Shown here: positions 27,602-37,105 of the stretch, piece after piece
Numbering within the stretch: the stretch's first letter is position 1
Layout of the letters: each line of letters opens with the position of its first letter
NCBI RefSeq assembly: GCF_002860285.1
Contig: NZ_PGVF01000027.1
Location: 62,001 to 126,000 of the forward strand
Source: Bacillus sp. M6-12
Lineage (GTDB): Bacteria > Bacillota > Bacilli > Bacillales > DSM-1321
DNA: 64,000 nt
Reading direction: 5' to 3'
Made by a program: the position numbers and the translations under genes
The notes under the pieces: generated by a model
What the model was told of the DNA's origin: nothing
What the model saw: the letters and a program-made list of their open reading frames with translations, nothing else
Database searches by the model: none

Positions 27602-28552
27602 ATGGATAAGTGGCTGATGGGCGTTGATTTAGGCGGGACTACTATTAAGCTGGCTTTTATCAGCATGTATGGAGAAATCAAGCATAAATGGGAAATACCA
27701 ACTGATATAAGCAGCAAAGGAAAGAATATTACTACTGATATTGCAAAAGCAATAGACAGCAAGCTTGAAGAATTAGGGCAGCCAAAGTCGAAGTTGCTTG
27801 GTATAGGCATGGGAGCGCCCGGACCCGTAAACGGCTCAAATGGTATGATTTTTGAAGCAGTCAATCTTGGTTGGGAAAACTATCCCTTAAAGGATCTGCT
27901 GGAGGTTGAGACGTCTTTGCCTGCTGTGGTTGAAAATGATGCAAATATTGCTGCTCTTGGTGAAATGTGGAAGGGAGCTGGCAATGGAGCAAAAGATTTA
28001 GTTTGCGTTACGCTTGGAACAGGAGTAGGCGGAGGAGTAATTGCCAATGGAGAACTAGTACAGGGGATTTCCGGGGCTGCCGGGGAAATTGGCCACATTA
28101 CTTCAGAAATTAACAATGGCTATCCCTGCAACTGCGGAAAAACCGGCTGCCTGGAAACCATCGCATCCGCAACTGGGATTGTCCGCCTAATGAATGAGGC
28201 GTTAAAAGGCTTTGACGGCACAACGGAACTGCCTGAAACATTTACCTCAAAGGATATTTTTGAATATGCAAGCAAGGGTGACAAGCTGTGCCTGACAGTT
28301 ATTGATCAGGTCGCCAAATATCTTGGGCTGGCTTTGGCCAATTTGGCAAATGCTCTTAATCCTGAAAAGATTGTTATAGGCGGCGGCGTTTCCAAAGCAG
28401 GTGATACGCTGCTGAAACCTTTAAGAGAGCAATTTCAGAAATTTGCTTTTCCAAGGGTTGCTAAATCTACAAAGCTCGATATCGCGACCCTCGGCAATGA
28501 TGCAGGTATAATTGGGGCAGCATGGCTTGTGAAGAATACTCTGGCAGAATAA
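27602..28552 (+). CDS. glcK: ROK-family glucokinase
   Basis: A 316-residue glucokinase that phosphorylates glucose with ATP in the cytosol. The phosphate-binding motif is [15 protein letters not shown], the catalytic aspartate is in [13 protein letters not shown], and the ROK zinc motif is [10 protein letters not shown] with an upstream His in EIGHI. The glycine-rich stretch [11 protein letters not shown] is typical. Length and context equal B. subtilis glcK (yqgR). It forms an operon with yqgQ, ending at a terminator. Confidence 0.96.
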   Translation: MDKWLMGVDLGGTTIKLAFISMYGEIKHKWEIPTDISSKGKNITTDIAKAIDSKLEELGQPKSKLLGIGMGAPGPVNGSNGMIFEAVNLGWENYPLKDLLEVETSLPAVVENDANIAALGEMWKGAGNGAKDLVCVTLGTGVGGGVIANGELVQGISGAAGEIGHITSEINNGYPCNCGKTGCLETIASATGIVRLMNEALKGFDGTTELPETFTSKDIFEYASKGDKLCLTVIDQVAKYLGLALANLANALNPEKIVIGGGVSKAGDTLLKPLREQFQKFAFPRVAKSTKLDIATLGNDAGIIGAAWLVKNTLAE

Positions 28553-28566
28553 TATATTTTTGAAAT

Positions 28567-28610
28567 ATCAGGAGCTTTCCGCCGGGCCGGGGAGCTCCTG
28601 ATTAATTTTT
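28567..28610 (+). terminator. Terminator after glcK
   Basis: ATCAGGAGCT pairs with AGCTCCTGAT around a GC-rich loop, followed by TTAATTTTT. The next stretch (28611-28867, before yqgS) is AT-rich with a TATAAT at 28790 but no good -35, and holds no gene. Confidence 0.85.
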
Positions 28611-28867
28611 AGACTATTCTGGCTTCGGTTTTTTCTGAAACTTATTTCGGTTTCATTCGTCTAATTAGGTGGGTAGTAGAATATCAATGAAATTATCATT
28701 CTATCAGAGCAGTGTGAATGGCAATTTGCATTTTGGTAAAATTAATATTAAGATTAAATAGTGTTTTTTTTGCCTGCATTCACTTTCTGTATAATGGATA
28801 GTAATACCTATGGTGCGGACTCATATAAAAAACGATTTTTGGAAAAGCTTACAGGGGAGGATGCCGA

Positions 28868-30763
28868 ATGAGGAGATTTTTCACCTTGAAAAGTGTGCCG
28901 TTTTTATTGCTGGCTACACTCTTTTTATGGATAAAAACCTATATCGCCTATAAGACTAGCTTTGACATTGACATTGAAAACTGGACACAGGAGATTATCC
29001 TGTTTATTAATCCTTTAAGCTTCATATTGTTCATTCTTGGAGTTAGCCTGTTCTTAAAGGAAAAGAACCGTAACCGCTATATCCTTATCACAAGCTTCAT
29101 AATAACGGCGGTTTTGTTCGCGAACCTCGTTTTCTATAGGTTCTTTAATGACTTTTTAACTATTCCAGTGCTGTTCCAGACCAGCAATATGAGTGATCTG
29201 GGGGGCAGCGTTACCGAGCTGATATCTGTAACAGATCTTTTTTATTTTATAGATATCCTGCTGCTTGCAATTTTATTGAAAGTTAAGCCGGATTTTATAT
29301 CGTTTACCCGTTCAGGGAAACTTGACCGGAGAGCCTACTTCTTAGTTGCAGTTGCAATTTCTTTCCTAAATCTTGGCCTTGCAGAAACGGAGCGGCCACA
29401 GCTTTTGACGAGAACCTTCGACAGGGAAATACTCGTAAAAAATATTGGTACCTACAACTATCATTTATATGATGTGTTTTTGCAGTCCAAATCCTCTGCC
29501 CAGCGTGCAATGGCTGATGGCAGTGAGCTTGCGGATATCGAAAACTATGTGCGGGCTAATTATAAAAAGCCGAATGATGAACTGTTTGGCGCAGCAAAGG
29601 GTAAAAACTTAATTGTTGTTTCCATGGAATCAACCCAAAACTTTGTAATCAACCGGAAGATAAACGGCCAGGAGGTTACTCCTTTCCTAAATAAATTTAT
29701 TAAGGAAAGCTATTATTTCGATAATTTCTATCATCAAACCGGACAGGGCAAAACCTCGGATTCCGAATTCCTGCTGGAAAATTCCTTATATCCGCTTGGC
29801 AGAGGTGCTGTGTTTTTTACCCATTCACAAAACGAATATAAAGCTTTGCCGGAAATACTGGGGGAAAAGGGATATTTCACATCCGTCCTCCATGCTAATA
29901 ATAAAAGCTTCTGGAATCGCGATATTATGTACAAGTCTTTGGGCTATGAGCGTTTCTATGACAACAATGACTTTATTGAAACAGAGGAAAACTCGGTTAA
30001 CTGGGGTATGAAGGACAAAGAATTTTTTAAGCAGTCCATACAGCATTTAACTGAAATGCCTCAGCCGTTTTATGCGAAATTCATTACGCTGACAAATCAC
30101 TTTCCGTTCACTCTTGCAGAAGAGGACAGGTCAATTGATGAATATACATCAGATTCCAAGACTCTGAACCGCTATTTTCCAACAGTCCGCTACACAGATG
30201 AAGCGCTTGAGCAATTTATCAATGACTTAAAGGAAAAAGGTTTGTATGACGATTCAGTTATTGTAATTTATGGTGACCATTATGGGATTTCTGAGAACCA
30301 CAATGGAGCAATGGGCCAATTACTGGGCAAGGAAATTACGCCATTCGATTCAACTCAGCTTCAGCGTGTTCCATTAATTGTCCATATACCCGGACAAGAA
30401 GGAAAAACAATTTCCAGGGTTTCCGGTCAAATCGATTTGAAGCCAACGATTCTCCATCTTTTGGGCGTTGAGACGAAGGATAATATTGAATTTGGGGCAG
30501 ATCTGCTCTCTAAAGAGAAGATGGACTTTACCGTACTGCGGGATGGCAGCTTCATTACTAAGGATTATGTTTATACTAGAGATACCTGTTATAATAAAGC
30601 CACTGGAGAACCGATTGAGGACACAGCCTGTGAGCCTTATATGGAAAAAGCCAAGCAGGAGCTTGAGTATTCAGACAAAATTATCTACGGGGATCTGCTC
30701 CGTTTTTATGACAATGATAAATCAAATGACAATAAGAAATCCTCAGCTGCTAATACAAAATAG
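28868..30763 (+). CDS. yqgS: Lipoteichoic acid synthase (LtaS family, YqgS)
   Basis: A 631-residue LtaS-type enzyme that polymerises glycerol phosphate from phosphatidylglycerol to build lipoteichoic acid. Five N-terminal membrane helices (about residues 1-170) are followed by a linker and an extracellular sulfatase-like domain. The nucleophile threonine lies in [13 protein letters not shown], an upstream metal site in [10 protein letters not shown], and the second metal site in [21 protein letters not shown] precedes the ATG. One of several LtaS paralogues usual in Bacillus; the name follows synteny. Confidence 0.94.
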   Translation: MRRFFTLKSVPFLLLATLFLWIKTYIAYKTSFDIDIENWTQEIILFINPLSFILFILGVSLFLKEKNRNRYILITSFIITAVLFANLVFYRFFNDFLTIPVLFQTSNMSDLGGSVTELISVTDLFYFIDILLLAILLKVKPDFISFTRSGKLDRRAYFLVAVAISFLNLGLAETERPQLLTRTFDREILVKNIGTYNYHLYDVFLQSKSSAQRAMADGSELADIENYVRANYKKPNDELFGAAKGKNLIVVSMESTQNFVINRKINGQEVTPFLNKFIKESYYFDNFYHQTGQGKTSDSEFLLENSLYPLGRGAVFFTHSQNEYKALPEILGEKGYFTSVLHANNKSFWNRDIMYKSLGYERFYDNNDFIETEENSVNWGMKDKEFFKQSIQHLTEMPQPFYAKFITLTNHFPFTLAEEDRSIDEYTSDSKTLNRYFPTVRYTDEALEQFINDLKEKGLYDDSVIVIYGDHYGISENHNGAMGQLLGKEITPFDSTQLQRVPLIVHIPGQEGKTISRVSGQIDLKPTILHLLGVETKDNIEFGADLLSKEKMDFTVLRDGSFITKDYVYTRDTCYNKATGEPIEDTACEPYMEKAKQELEYSDKIIYGDLLRFYDNDKSNDNKKSSAANTK

Positions 30764-30770
30764 CGGATCA

Positions 30771-30800
30771 AACCCTGCCGTCCTAAATGGCAGGGTTTTT
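30771..30800 (+). terminator. Terminator after yqgS
   Basis: AACCCTGCC pairs with GGCAGGGTT, followed by a short T-run. Confidence 0.88.
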
Positions 30801-30912
30801 CTATGGAAAAATAAAAAAATTGTACGCGCAATAAGCCGGATTTTTGCTTTATAATAGGGTTACAAAAAAATATTAAGGAAAGGGGAGAGCGGGGATTTTC
30901 AAAATTATAAAA

Positions 30913-32061
30913 ATGCCCTTTTTAATATTGCAAGGCACAAACGGAAAAGCATTATTAGGCAGCGGCAGAATTATAGCTTTCCTCCTCTTCCTGTTTGTGC
31001 TGCTGGCTGGCTGTGAAACAGAGAACAAGAAGATGACTGGCGAAATTGGCGTGCAAAAAGCCAATTCAAAGAATGAAAGTCAAGAATTAATTGAACCGGT
31101 AAAGCTAAAGAGTGCTGTATTTGACAGATTTATCGGGTGGACCAGTAACACTACGGCTATTTTTATTACAAAAGAAACAGAAAATCATTCCTTCGAAGTA
31201 AGGGAATATGACATATGGAATGGAAAAGAGAACGTGCTGTATTCCAAGAAGAACCCAATAATCACGGTTAGCATCAGTCCTCGCAAGTCCTTTTTACTTA
31301 TTCATACTTCATCTTCACCTGAAAAGGCTGATATCGAAATTATTTCCCGGGACGGACATTCTCTATATGGTGCTTCTATCTCTTCAAGTGAAATCTCCTT
31401 TGAATGGAATATGAACGACGAAGAAAAACTGTTAGTTACAAGTTTTTTTGAAGATTGGACGTTTACGAATTACTTATTGAATGCTAAGCAGAAAACGATT
31501 GTACCGATCAATATTCCCAAGCCTTTTGCCCAATGGTCAGGTCCTGATGAATTCCTGTTTATGGATATAAATAAAAATCAGCAGCATATGGAAGGCAAAC
31601 TTTTGAAGAAAAAACTTTACGGGAATGAAGTTCATGAGGTTGTGAAAAGCATCATTCAATATAGAAAACTGAATAAAAATTTGATGATCATACAGCTGGA
31701 TCAAGATAAAACTAGCCTGGAGTATAAATTAATTGGTGATAGCGGAAACACTCAACTCTTATTTCAAAAACCGTTGACTTGGAATAATGATGAACCGATC
31801 ATACCATATTGGGAAATTGTTGAAAAAAAGAGGACACTTTTAACCTTTCTGTCTGGTGATAGCGGAGAAGAACTGACTAACTTGGTTAGTTTCGACTGGA
31901 ATAGCAAACAGCAGACTGTAATAGTTGAAAACGCAGAAAATGCACCTCTGCAATGTAACCCGGATGGCAACTTGTGTTTATACGGATATCAGCTAGAGAA
32001 AATCATTGATTTGCATGCAAAAAAGGTATTTGATATGGTGGAAGCAAGAAAGGATGGGTAA
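30913..32061 (+). CDS. yqgU: YqgU-like lipoprotein
   Basis: A 382-residue protein with a signal sequence and a lipobox (FVLLAGCETE), so it should be lipidated on a cysteine at about residue 34 and face outward. The body has repeated beta-strand segments ending in short charged turns (RFIGWTSNTTAIFIT, then GPDEFLFMDI), consistent with a beta-propeller-like fold as expected for YqgU. The ATG lacks a close ribosome site; AAAGGGGAGAGCGGGG lies 13-28 bases upstream, so the true start may be a rare upstream codon. It is followed four bases later by yqgV. Function unknown. Confidence 0.78.
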   Translation: MPFLILQGTNGKALLGSGRIIAFLLFLFVLLAGCETENKKMTGEIGVQKANSKNESQELIEPVKLKSAVFDRFIGWTSNTTAIFITKETENHSFEVREYDIWNGKENVLYSKKNPIITVSISPRKSFLLIHTSSSPEKADIEIISRDGHSLYGASISSSEISFEWNMNDEEKLLVTSFFEDWTFTNYLLNAKQKTIVPINIPKPFAQWSGPDEFLFMDINKNQQHMEGKLLKKKLYGNEVHEVVKSIIQYRKLNKNLMIIQLDQDKTSLEYKLIGDSGNTQLLFQKPLTWNNDEPIIPYWEIVEKKRTLLTFLSGDSGEELTNLVSFDWNSKQQTVIVENAENAPLQCNPDGNLCLYGYQLEKIIDLHAKKVFDMVEARKDG

Positions 32062-32064
32062 AAT

Positions 32065-32391
32065 ATGGCGATAGCAGATGTAACCGTTATTCCGGTTGGA
32101 ACAGAAGGGCCAAGTGTGAGTGAATATGTGGCAGACATACACAGAATCCTGGAAAAGTACAGCGAAAAAGGCGTTATTCGTTTTCAGCTTACTCCTATGA
32201 ACACGATTATAGAGGGTGACCTGGCAAATCTGTTTGAAGTGATCCAGGAAATCCATGAATCGCCCTTTTCTAAAGGCATTTCCCGCGTTGCGACCTCTAT
32301 TCGGATTGATGACAGAAGGGATAAGCAATCAACGATGGAAGGAAAGCTAAAGGCTGTTGAGGCCAGGCTTGGAACTAAAGGTGCATTATAG
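32065..32391 (+). CDS. yqgV: MTH1187-family thiamine-binding protein YqgV
   Basis: A 108-residue DUF77/MTH1187-family protein with a ferredoxin-like fold. The typical N-terminus MAIADVTVIPVGTEGPSVSE and the stretch FQLTPMNTIIEGDL are present. Members bind thiamine or hydroxymethylpyrimidine and occur fused to or beside thiamine uptake genes. It is three bases after yqgU, in the B. subtilis order. The ligand in this organism is inferred. Confidence 0.9.
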   Translation: MAIADVTVIPVGTEGPSVSEYVADIHRILEKYSEKGVIRFQLTPMNTIIEGDLANLFEVIQEIHESPFSKGISRVATSIRIDDRRDKQSTMEGKLKAVEARLGTKGAL

Positions 32392-32448
32392 GAAGAGTCA
32401 CAAAATCGAAGAAAAACCTTGTCCATTGGCAAGTTTCTTCTTTAAGGT

Positions 32449-32681
32449 AAGAAAGTATAACAAGTATAGATATCTGCTCCAGCGCCCAACAACTTTTTTT
32501 CAGAAGGAAAATAAAGCCCCGACGCACAGGATAAGGAAAGCTGCGGCAGCGATACTTCACACGAAACAAAAGCGTATAGCTTTGTGAGAACGTACTAGTG
32601 CCGACGTCGCCACAGGACGAAGGTTGTTCAACACTGGCGCACATAATCGTTCTTCCTTCACCAGGGCGCTTGCGCTTTTCT
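32449..32681. repeat. Dispersed repeat, full copy 2
   Basis: Same block order as copies 1 and 3: AAGAAAGTATAAC, GTATAGATATCTGCTCCAGC, GACGCACAGGATAAGGAAAG, CACGAAACAAAAGCG, TGCCGACGTCGCCACAGGAC, and the right end GGGCGCTTGCGCTTTTCTAA. It fills the gap between yqgV and yqgW; no gene is seen from 32392 to 32786. Confidence 0.85.
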
Positions 32682-32734
32682 AATGGGAAAAAGACTTAGC
32701 TGTCCCTAGAAGCGACTTTTTTGCATAAAATAAT

Positions 32735-32763
32735 GCCCCTCGGATAATTAAATCCCGAGGGGC
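32735..32763 (-). terminator. Terminator of yqgW
   Basis: GCCCCTCGG pairs with CCGAGGGGC. On the minus strand it is followed by ATTATTTTA. Confidence 0.7.
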
Positions 32764-32786
32764 CGACCATGTCTTTTTTGTCTCAC

Positions 32787-32960
32787 TTAGTGAGCAACCG
32801 GATATCCATGGTTAAGAATTGTCATGATTGTAAACCAGCCAAAGACTGCTGCAGATCCAGCAGCGAAGAACAAACCAAGGAAATTCTTGTTCTTTAAGCT
32901 ACTTAGTGTAGCAAATACTGCAAGGATTGTTACAAGACTAAGAATGATCATTAATCCCAT
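32787..32960 (-). CDS. yqgW: DUF2759 small membrane protein YqgW
   Basis: A 57-residue protein beginning MGLMIILSLVTILAVFATLS and ending HGYPVAH, with two membrane helices separated by SLKNKNFLG. Start ATG at 32960 with AAGGGGGC upstream. Size and sequence character fit the DUF2759 family, and the place next to yqgV and yqgX matches B. subtilis. Function is not known. Confidence 0.82.
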   Translation of the reverse strand: MGLMIILSLVTILAVFATLSSLKNKNFLGLFFAAGSAAVFGWFTIMTILNHGYPVAH

Positions 32961-33074
32961 TGTTATGCCCCCTTATTATGTAGTCATTACTCATTGGCGT
33001 AGCTAGTCCTGAAAATAAAGCGTTCTCTTTCTTATGTAAAGATGATTGCACTCGGTTTTATTTTAATATTTTTT

Positions 33075-33554
33075 CTAATATTTGTCGAGATTTAAAAATG
33101 ACACTTCTATGTCATATGCTCTGCATAAGCCCAGAATTAGTTCAGTTTGTGAGCTTTCAGCAAAGAAAAACTCTTGACCATCTAAAATACAGGAGGCTAT
33201 CAGGAATTCATCCATCTCCAGCAATGCCATCTCGGTGTCTTCTTTTGCGCGATCAATAAAACAGAACGCAGTTAAACTTTCTTTGAATAAAAAAGTAAAA
33301 CCATCTGCCTCAAATCCATAATCCGTAAACAATGCTTCTTTTTTCATTTTTGCAAATTTTAAAAGGGAATGGATTCCTGAAAATGACTGGGCTGCCATTG
33401 AAATCTGCTTGCAAATATCTGACTCATTCCGGTCAGATATGATCATAAAATTACGATAAACAGCGGAAGAATCTGTATATTCCCGAAGCAAATCAAAAAG
33501 TTCCGGGAATTCGCTTGCTGTATGTTTGAGTTCTACAGCATAAACGGTCTGCAT
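33075..33554 (-). CDS. Uncharacterised cytosolic protein
   Basis: About 159 residues from the ATG at 33554, six bases after AGGAGTG; a GTG three codons upstream lies within that site. It begins MQTVYAVELKHTASEFPEL. It has no signal or membrane segment, is acidic and helical, and has a hydrophobic C-terminal part (DEFLIASCILDGQEFFFAES). I do not recognise a family. It is divergent from yqgX and may be a small lineage-specific gene. Confidence 0.65.
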   Translation of the reverse strand: MQTVYAVELKHTASEFPELFDLLREYTDSSAVYRNFMIISDRNESDICKQISMAAQSFSGIHSLLKFAKMKKEALFTDYGFEADGFTFLFKESLTAFCFIDRAKEDTEMALLEMDEFLIASCILDGQEFFFAESSQTELILGLCRAYDIEVSFLNLDKY

Positions 33555-33639
33555 ATGAAACACTCCTAACTAGTATCCCTTAAAAGTTTACCGCATTTAG
33601 TGTAAAATAAATAGAAAAAGATGGTTGGAGATGAAAAGG

Positions 33640-34278
33640 ATGAAATGGTACCAGCTGCCGTTAGGGCCCTTACAAACAAATTGCTATATCCTCTCAAACG
33701 AAATAGGAGAATGCATCATTTTTGATCCGGGTGAAGAAGCAAGCCGGCTAATAGAATATATATATACAAAGAAATATAAACCGCTGGCTGTCCTGTTGAC
33801 CCATGCCCATTTCGATCATATCGGCGCCCTTGATGCAGTAAGGGAGAAATTTGATATTCCAGCCTACATTCATGTGAACGAAGCGAAGTGGCTTGCTGAT
33901 CCTGCCCTGAACGGGTCGGGCTTTTTCAGAATGGAACCCTTAATGAGAATGAAACCAGCTGAGCACATTATCAAAGACGAGAAGGAACTTACAATCGGAA
34001 GCTTCCGTTTTCAGGTGCTATTTACACCAGGGCATTCACCGGGCAGTGTTTCTTATTATGTGGAAGAGGATGGCTATGTCTTTTCCGGAGATGTGTTATT
34101 TAAAGACAGTATTGGCAGGACAGATCTAACTGGGGGAAATCACGATCAGCTGTTAAAAAGCATTCACAGCCAGCTGCTAACCCTGCCTGAGAATACAATA
34201 GTGATGCCGGGTCACGGACCAGTTACCACTCTAATCGATGAAATGGAAGGCAATCCATTCTTAAACGGTTTCAGCTAA
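33640..34278 (+). CDS. yqgX: Metallo-beta-lactamase-fold hydrolase YqgX
   Basis: A 212-residue glyoxalase II-like hydrolase of the metallo-beta-lactamase fold. The metal motif is THAHFDHIGALD (HxHxDH); further ligands are in TPGHSPGSVSYY, SGDVLFKDSIGRTD and PGHGPVT. The ATG at 33640 is nine bases from GGAG and gives the N-terminus MKWYQLPLGPLQ seen in B. subtilis YqgX. Members hydrolyse glutathione or bacillithiol thioesters; in a bacillithiol organism S-lactoyl-bacillithiol is a plausible substrate, by inference. Confidence 0.9.
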   Translation: MKWYQLPLGPLQTNCYILSNEIGECIIFDPGEEASRLIEYIYTKKYKPLAVLLTHAHFDHIGALDAVREKFDIPAYIHVNEAKWLADPALNGSGFFRMEPLMRMKPAEHIIKDEKELTIGSFRFQVLFTPGHSPGSVSYYVEEDGYVFSGDVLFKDSIGRTDLTGGNHDQLLKSIHSQLLTLPENTIVMPGHGPVTTLIDEMEGNPFLNGFS

Positions 34279-34306
34279 ATCAGGATAATAGGAATGAAAA
34301 TAGGAG

Positions 34307-34336
34307 GACCCTTCTCGTAAAGAGAAGGGTCTTCCT
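34307..34336 (+). terminator. Terminator after yqgX
   Basis: GACCCTTCTC pairs perfectly with GAGAAGGGTC around five bases. The U-tract is poor (TTCCT), so termination may be partial. Confidence 0.65.
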
Positions 34337-34448
34337 AGGGGATGTTCTATTCATATAATGGGAGGGGATATAGTTAAGCTACTATATTTGTAATATATTA
34401 GAAAATTTCCACTGTGTCAATAGTGAAAATTGAAAATTGGGAGATTTT

Positions 34449-35570
34449 ATGAAGAATTTTATTATTAACATGCTGAACACCAAAGAAAACCGCGCTATAA
34501 CTTATGCTGACTATATCTCATCGGCTCTGTATACCCCCGGAAAAGGGTATTATATGAACGAAAAGCAAAAGATTGGAAAGGGCGGTGATTTTTATACCGT
34601 CAGCAATCTTTCTGACGTATTTGGGCGGTCACTGGCGAGATGGTTTGTCCATTTAATGAAAGATGGACATTTGCCTCCAGCAATCTATGAAATTGGCGGA
34701 GGAAATGGCCGTCTTGCTGAAGCAGTATTGTCTCATATCAAAAGGATTGACCCAGAAATTTATCATATCCTAATCTATCACATGATTGAAACAAGCCCAT
34801 ACCATCAAATGCTCCAAAAAGAAAGATTAAAGGAGCATCCGAAATCTGTATTCTTCTCTGGACTTGATCAGATTGAAAGCATTTCCGGTATTATTTTTTC
34901 AAACGAATTATTCGATGCATTCCCGGTACACGTGATTGAAAGCCAAGAGGGGCAGATTTTTGAAGTAATGATTACCTGTCAGGATGGAGAGCTGATTGAA
35001 GACTTGGCTCCGCTCAAAAACGAAGACATAATGGCATACCTTAAATATCAGAATGTTAAGCTGAAAAATGGGCAAAGATATGAAGTTCCGCTGCAAATGG
35101 TTTCCTATCTTAAGGAAATGGCCGGTAAGCTTGATAGAGGGGTACTCATAACATTTGATTATGGGTACACAAATGATGAATGGCAGCACCCGATACATAA
35201 AGCAGGAAGCCTGCGTGGGTATTATAAGCACCAATTAATAGATAATGTTCTGCAAAACCCGGGAGAAATGGATATTACTACACATATTCATTTTGATGCC
35301 CTAATCAAGTATGGCACCGCTTTTGGACTTAAAAACGAGGGATTGATGGAGCAAAATCAGTTCTTATTAAAAACTGGGATTTTAAATGAGCTGAAGGAGC
35401 ATTATGATCCTGATCCGTTCTCGGAAACAAGCAAACGGAACAGGGCGATCCGCAGTTTAATTATGCCGGGCGGGATCAGCTCGCATTTCAGGACTCTTAT
35501 ACAGGCAAAAAATATATCTGACAGCATAGGATTGTTTTCAGATGAATTGAATGCCCCTTTTACAATCTAA
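34449..35570 (+). CDS. MidA/NDUFAF7-like SAM-dependent methyltransferase
   Basis: About 373 residues from ATG 34449, which follows TTGGGAGAT. The N-terminal SSALYTPGKGYYMNEKQKIG with GGDFYTVSNLSDVFG is diagnostic of the MidA family. The SAM site is YEIGGGNGRLAEAVL, and IIFSNELFDAFPVHVIE plus TFDYGYTNDEWQHP follow. Mitochondrial relatives methylate an arginine in complex I; the bacterial role is unsettled. It is preceded by an AT-rich gap and followed by a terminator. Confidence 0.88.
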   Translation: MKNFIINMLNTKENRAITYADYISSALYTPGKGYYMNEKQKIGKGGDFYTVSNLSDVFGRSLARWFVHLMKDGHLPPAIYEIGGGNGRLAEAVLSHIKRIDPEIYHILIYHMIETSPYHQMLQKERLKEHPKSVFFSGLDQIESISGIIFSNELFDAFPVHVIESQEGQIFEVMITCQDGELIEDLAPLKNEDIMAYLKYQNVKLKNGQRYEVPLQMVSYLKEMAGKLDRGVLITFDYGYTNDEWQHPIHKAGSLRGYYKHQLIDNVLQNPGEMDITTHIHFDALIKYGTAFGLKNEGLMEQNQFLLKTGILNELKEHYDPDPFSETSKRNRAIRSLIMPGGISSHFRTLIQAKNISDSIGLFSDELNAPFTI

Positions 35571-35603
35571 GCCAGCCGGTTTTCCCAATAGTATGCATAA
35601 AAA

Positions 35604-35628
35604 AAGCTGACCCCCGAGAGGTCAGCTT
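35604..35628 (-). terminator. Terminator of yqgY
   Basis: AAGCTGACC pairs with GGTCAGCTT. On the minus strand it runs into a T-run. It may also stop the methyltransferase transcript. Confidence 0.82.
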
Positions 35629-35664
35629 CTTATGTATTGGTACCGCTTTAATTCGGCGTAAAGA

Positions 35665-35913
35665 TCAATGTCCGCCGGTAACGCCAGGAATCATCATAAA
35701 AGTGCTCCAATATGTGAATCCGGCAAAGAAAACTGTAAGATATGCTCCGAAAACGTAAATATACATCCGTTCAGACAGCCTTAAATAACTTAATAGAATA
35801 AAAAATCCTGTTTGGCCAAAGAAAATTAGAGATGTTGTATACATATCGCCAAGGTAAAACATTACAGCAAAAATACCTGTCCAAAATCCAAGAACTCTGT
35901 ACATGCGCTCCAT
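35665..35913 (-). CDS. yqgY: DUF2626 membrane protein YqgY
   Basis: 82 residues from ATG 35913, seven bases after AAAGGAGGG, starting MERMYRVLGFWTGIFAVMFY. It has three hydrophobic helices and ends with a short glycine/proline tail (MMIPGVTGGH). This is the DUF2626 family, to which B. subtilis YqgY belongs, and the place is conserved. Function is unknown. Confidence 0.85.
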   Translation of the reverse strand: MERMYRVLGFWTGIFAVMFYLGDMYTTSLIFFGQTGFFILLSYLRLSERMYIYVFGAYLTVFFAGFTYWSTFMMIPGVTGGH

Positions 35914-35995
35914 CTGAATCCCTCCTTTTCCCATCTTGTTCATCACTAAATTATTATAAATTAGAAGGTCTTACCGTGTAAAGCTAAGATTGTTG

Positions 35996-36694
35996 CTACT
36001 TTGTGACGAATGCCTGGTATGAGCATGAATCACAGCCGGCAGTCATTGTTTCCTTTTCCACCAATTCGACTGAATCAAACAGCGACTGGAACATGCCTTG
36101 CAAGAAAGCGTGGTGCATATCACAAACTGCTTCTGCATCATGGTAAGCGATCTCCTTAAATGGGCAATTAAAGATCTGGAAGTAGATTTTTGTATTTTCT
36201 TCATTAGGCTGAAATTCCGGGTAAAGGCCTGCCATAGATGCTGCTTCCTTTAGAATAACCAGCTTTTGATCAAACGTTAGATCGGTCACAAGAGTTCCTG
36301 AGCTTAGATGCTGTTCAACCAGTTCCTGACCGAACTTCCTGCCGGTTTGGAATAAAGCCTTTTTGCCTTCTTCTCCTAATGTAAGCATAGATTCAATAGC
36401 AATGCGGGCAAGCAACTGATAGTCTCGATATGGAAAGTGAAGCTGGATCACATCGTTAGAAAGCCGGTACAATCTGCTTGGACGGCCGCCTTTACCGGTC
36501 TTTTTTGTTTCGGATGTCAGCATGTTCACATCTTCAAGCTTGGAAAGGTGCAGTCTTGCAACGTTAGGGTGGATCGTAAAGGAATCAGCGATCTCCTGGA
36601 CTGTCACTTCCTGATGGCGTTTTGTTATATATTGATAGATATAATAGCGGGTCGGATCTGATAAAACGCTGGTTATTTTTAATGTTTGTTCCAT
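35996..36694 (-). CDS. HTH regulator with C-terminal cysteine motif
   Basis: About 232 residues from ATG 36694, six bases after GAGGTG. The N-terminal winged helix is ArsR/DeoR-like (ITSVLSDPTRYYIYQYITKR, then EIADSFTIHPNVARLHLSKL). The C-terminal half carries conserved cysteines: NCPFKEIAYHDAEAVCDMHH and, at the end, AGCDSCSYQAF. This pattern is reminiscent of SufR-type regulators that hold an iron-sulfur cluster, so it may sense redox or iron. Target genes are unknown. It is divergent from the comG operon across about 410 bases. Confidence 0.8.
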   Translation of the reverse strand: MEQTLKITSVLSDPTRYYIYQYITKRHQEVTVQEIADSFTIHPNVARLHLSKLEDVNMLTSETKKTGKGGRPSRLYRLSNDVIQLHFPYRDYQLLARIAIESMLTLGEEGKKALFQTGRKFGQELVEQHLSSGTLVTDLTFDQKLVILKEAASMAGLYPEFQPNEENTKIYFQIFNCPFKEIAYHDAEAVCDMHHAFLQGMFQSLFDSVELVEKETMTAGCDSCSYQAFVTK

Positions 36695-36904
36695 CCTCTT
36701 CACCTCGGGCACAGAATAATTAATTCCATTATAATACAGTCCTAAAAACATTGGAATGATGATAACAGCAGTAAACAGCGTGTTTAGAAAAAGTTCACAT
36801 TTAAAAGTAATTTATAGTGCAAAGTGGTATACAATAATTGTGCAAAATATATACAAAGTATATAAATTTTTAAAAATATTAAAAATTTGTGAACGAATCG
36901 GATG

Positions 36905-36947
36905 AAACTATAATTTTTCGTTTTTTTTGTTAGAAAAAAGAGATTTA
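36905..36947 (+). promoter_or_regulatory. Candidate ComK site upstream of comGA
   Basis: AAAC-N5-TTTT at 36905-36917 and AAAA-N5-TTTA at 36935-36947, separated by 17 bases, resemble the two AT-boxes of a ComK site (usual spacers 8, 18 or 31). The rest of the gap 36695-37105 is very AT-rich and holds no convincing gene. The match is imperfect and the background is AT-rich. Confidence 0.35.
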
Positions 36948-37105
36948 TATAAGAGCGGGAAAGGGAAGTAACGGGCATGTCATGCGCTTTTTGAAGATAT
37001 TCCATAAGGTTAATAGCCGCATGTGTATAAAATTTTATTTTTTTGAAGGAATTTTGCCATTTGCTGTCGAAATGAGTTGGGTAAGAATAGGAGGTGAAGT
37101 ATTGA

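Noticed and set aside
32357-32644. Plus- and minus-strand frames across repeat copy 2
   Set aside because: They run from yqgV into repeat DNA without a ribosome site and are explained by the repeat.
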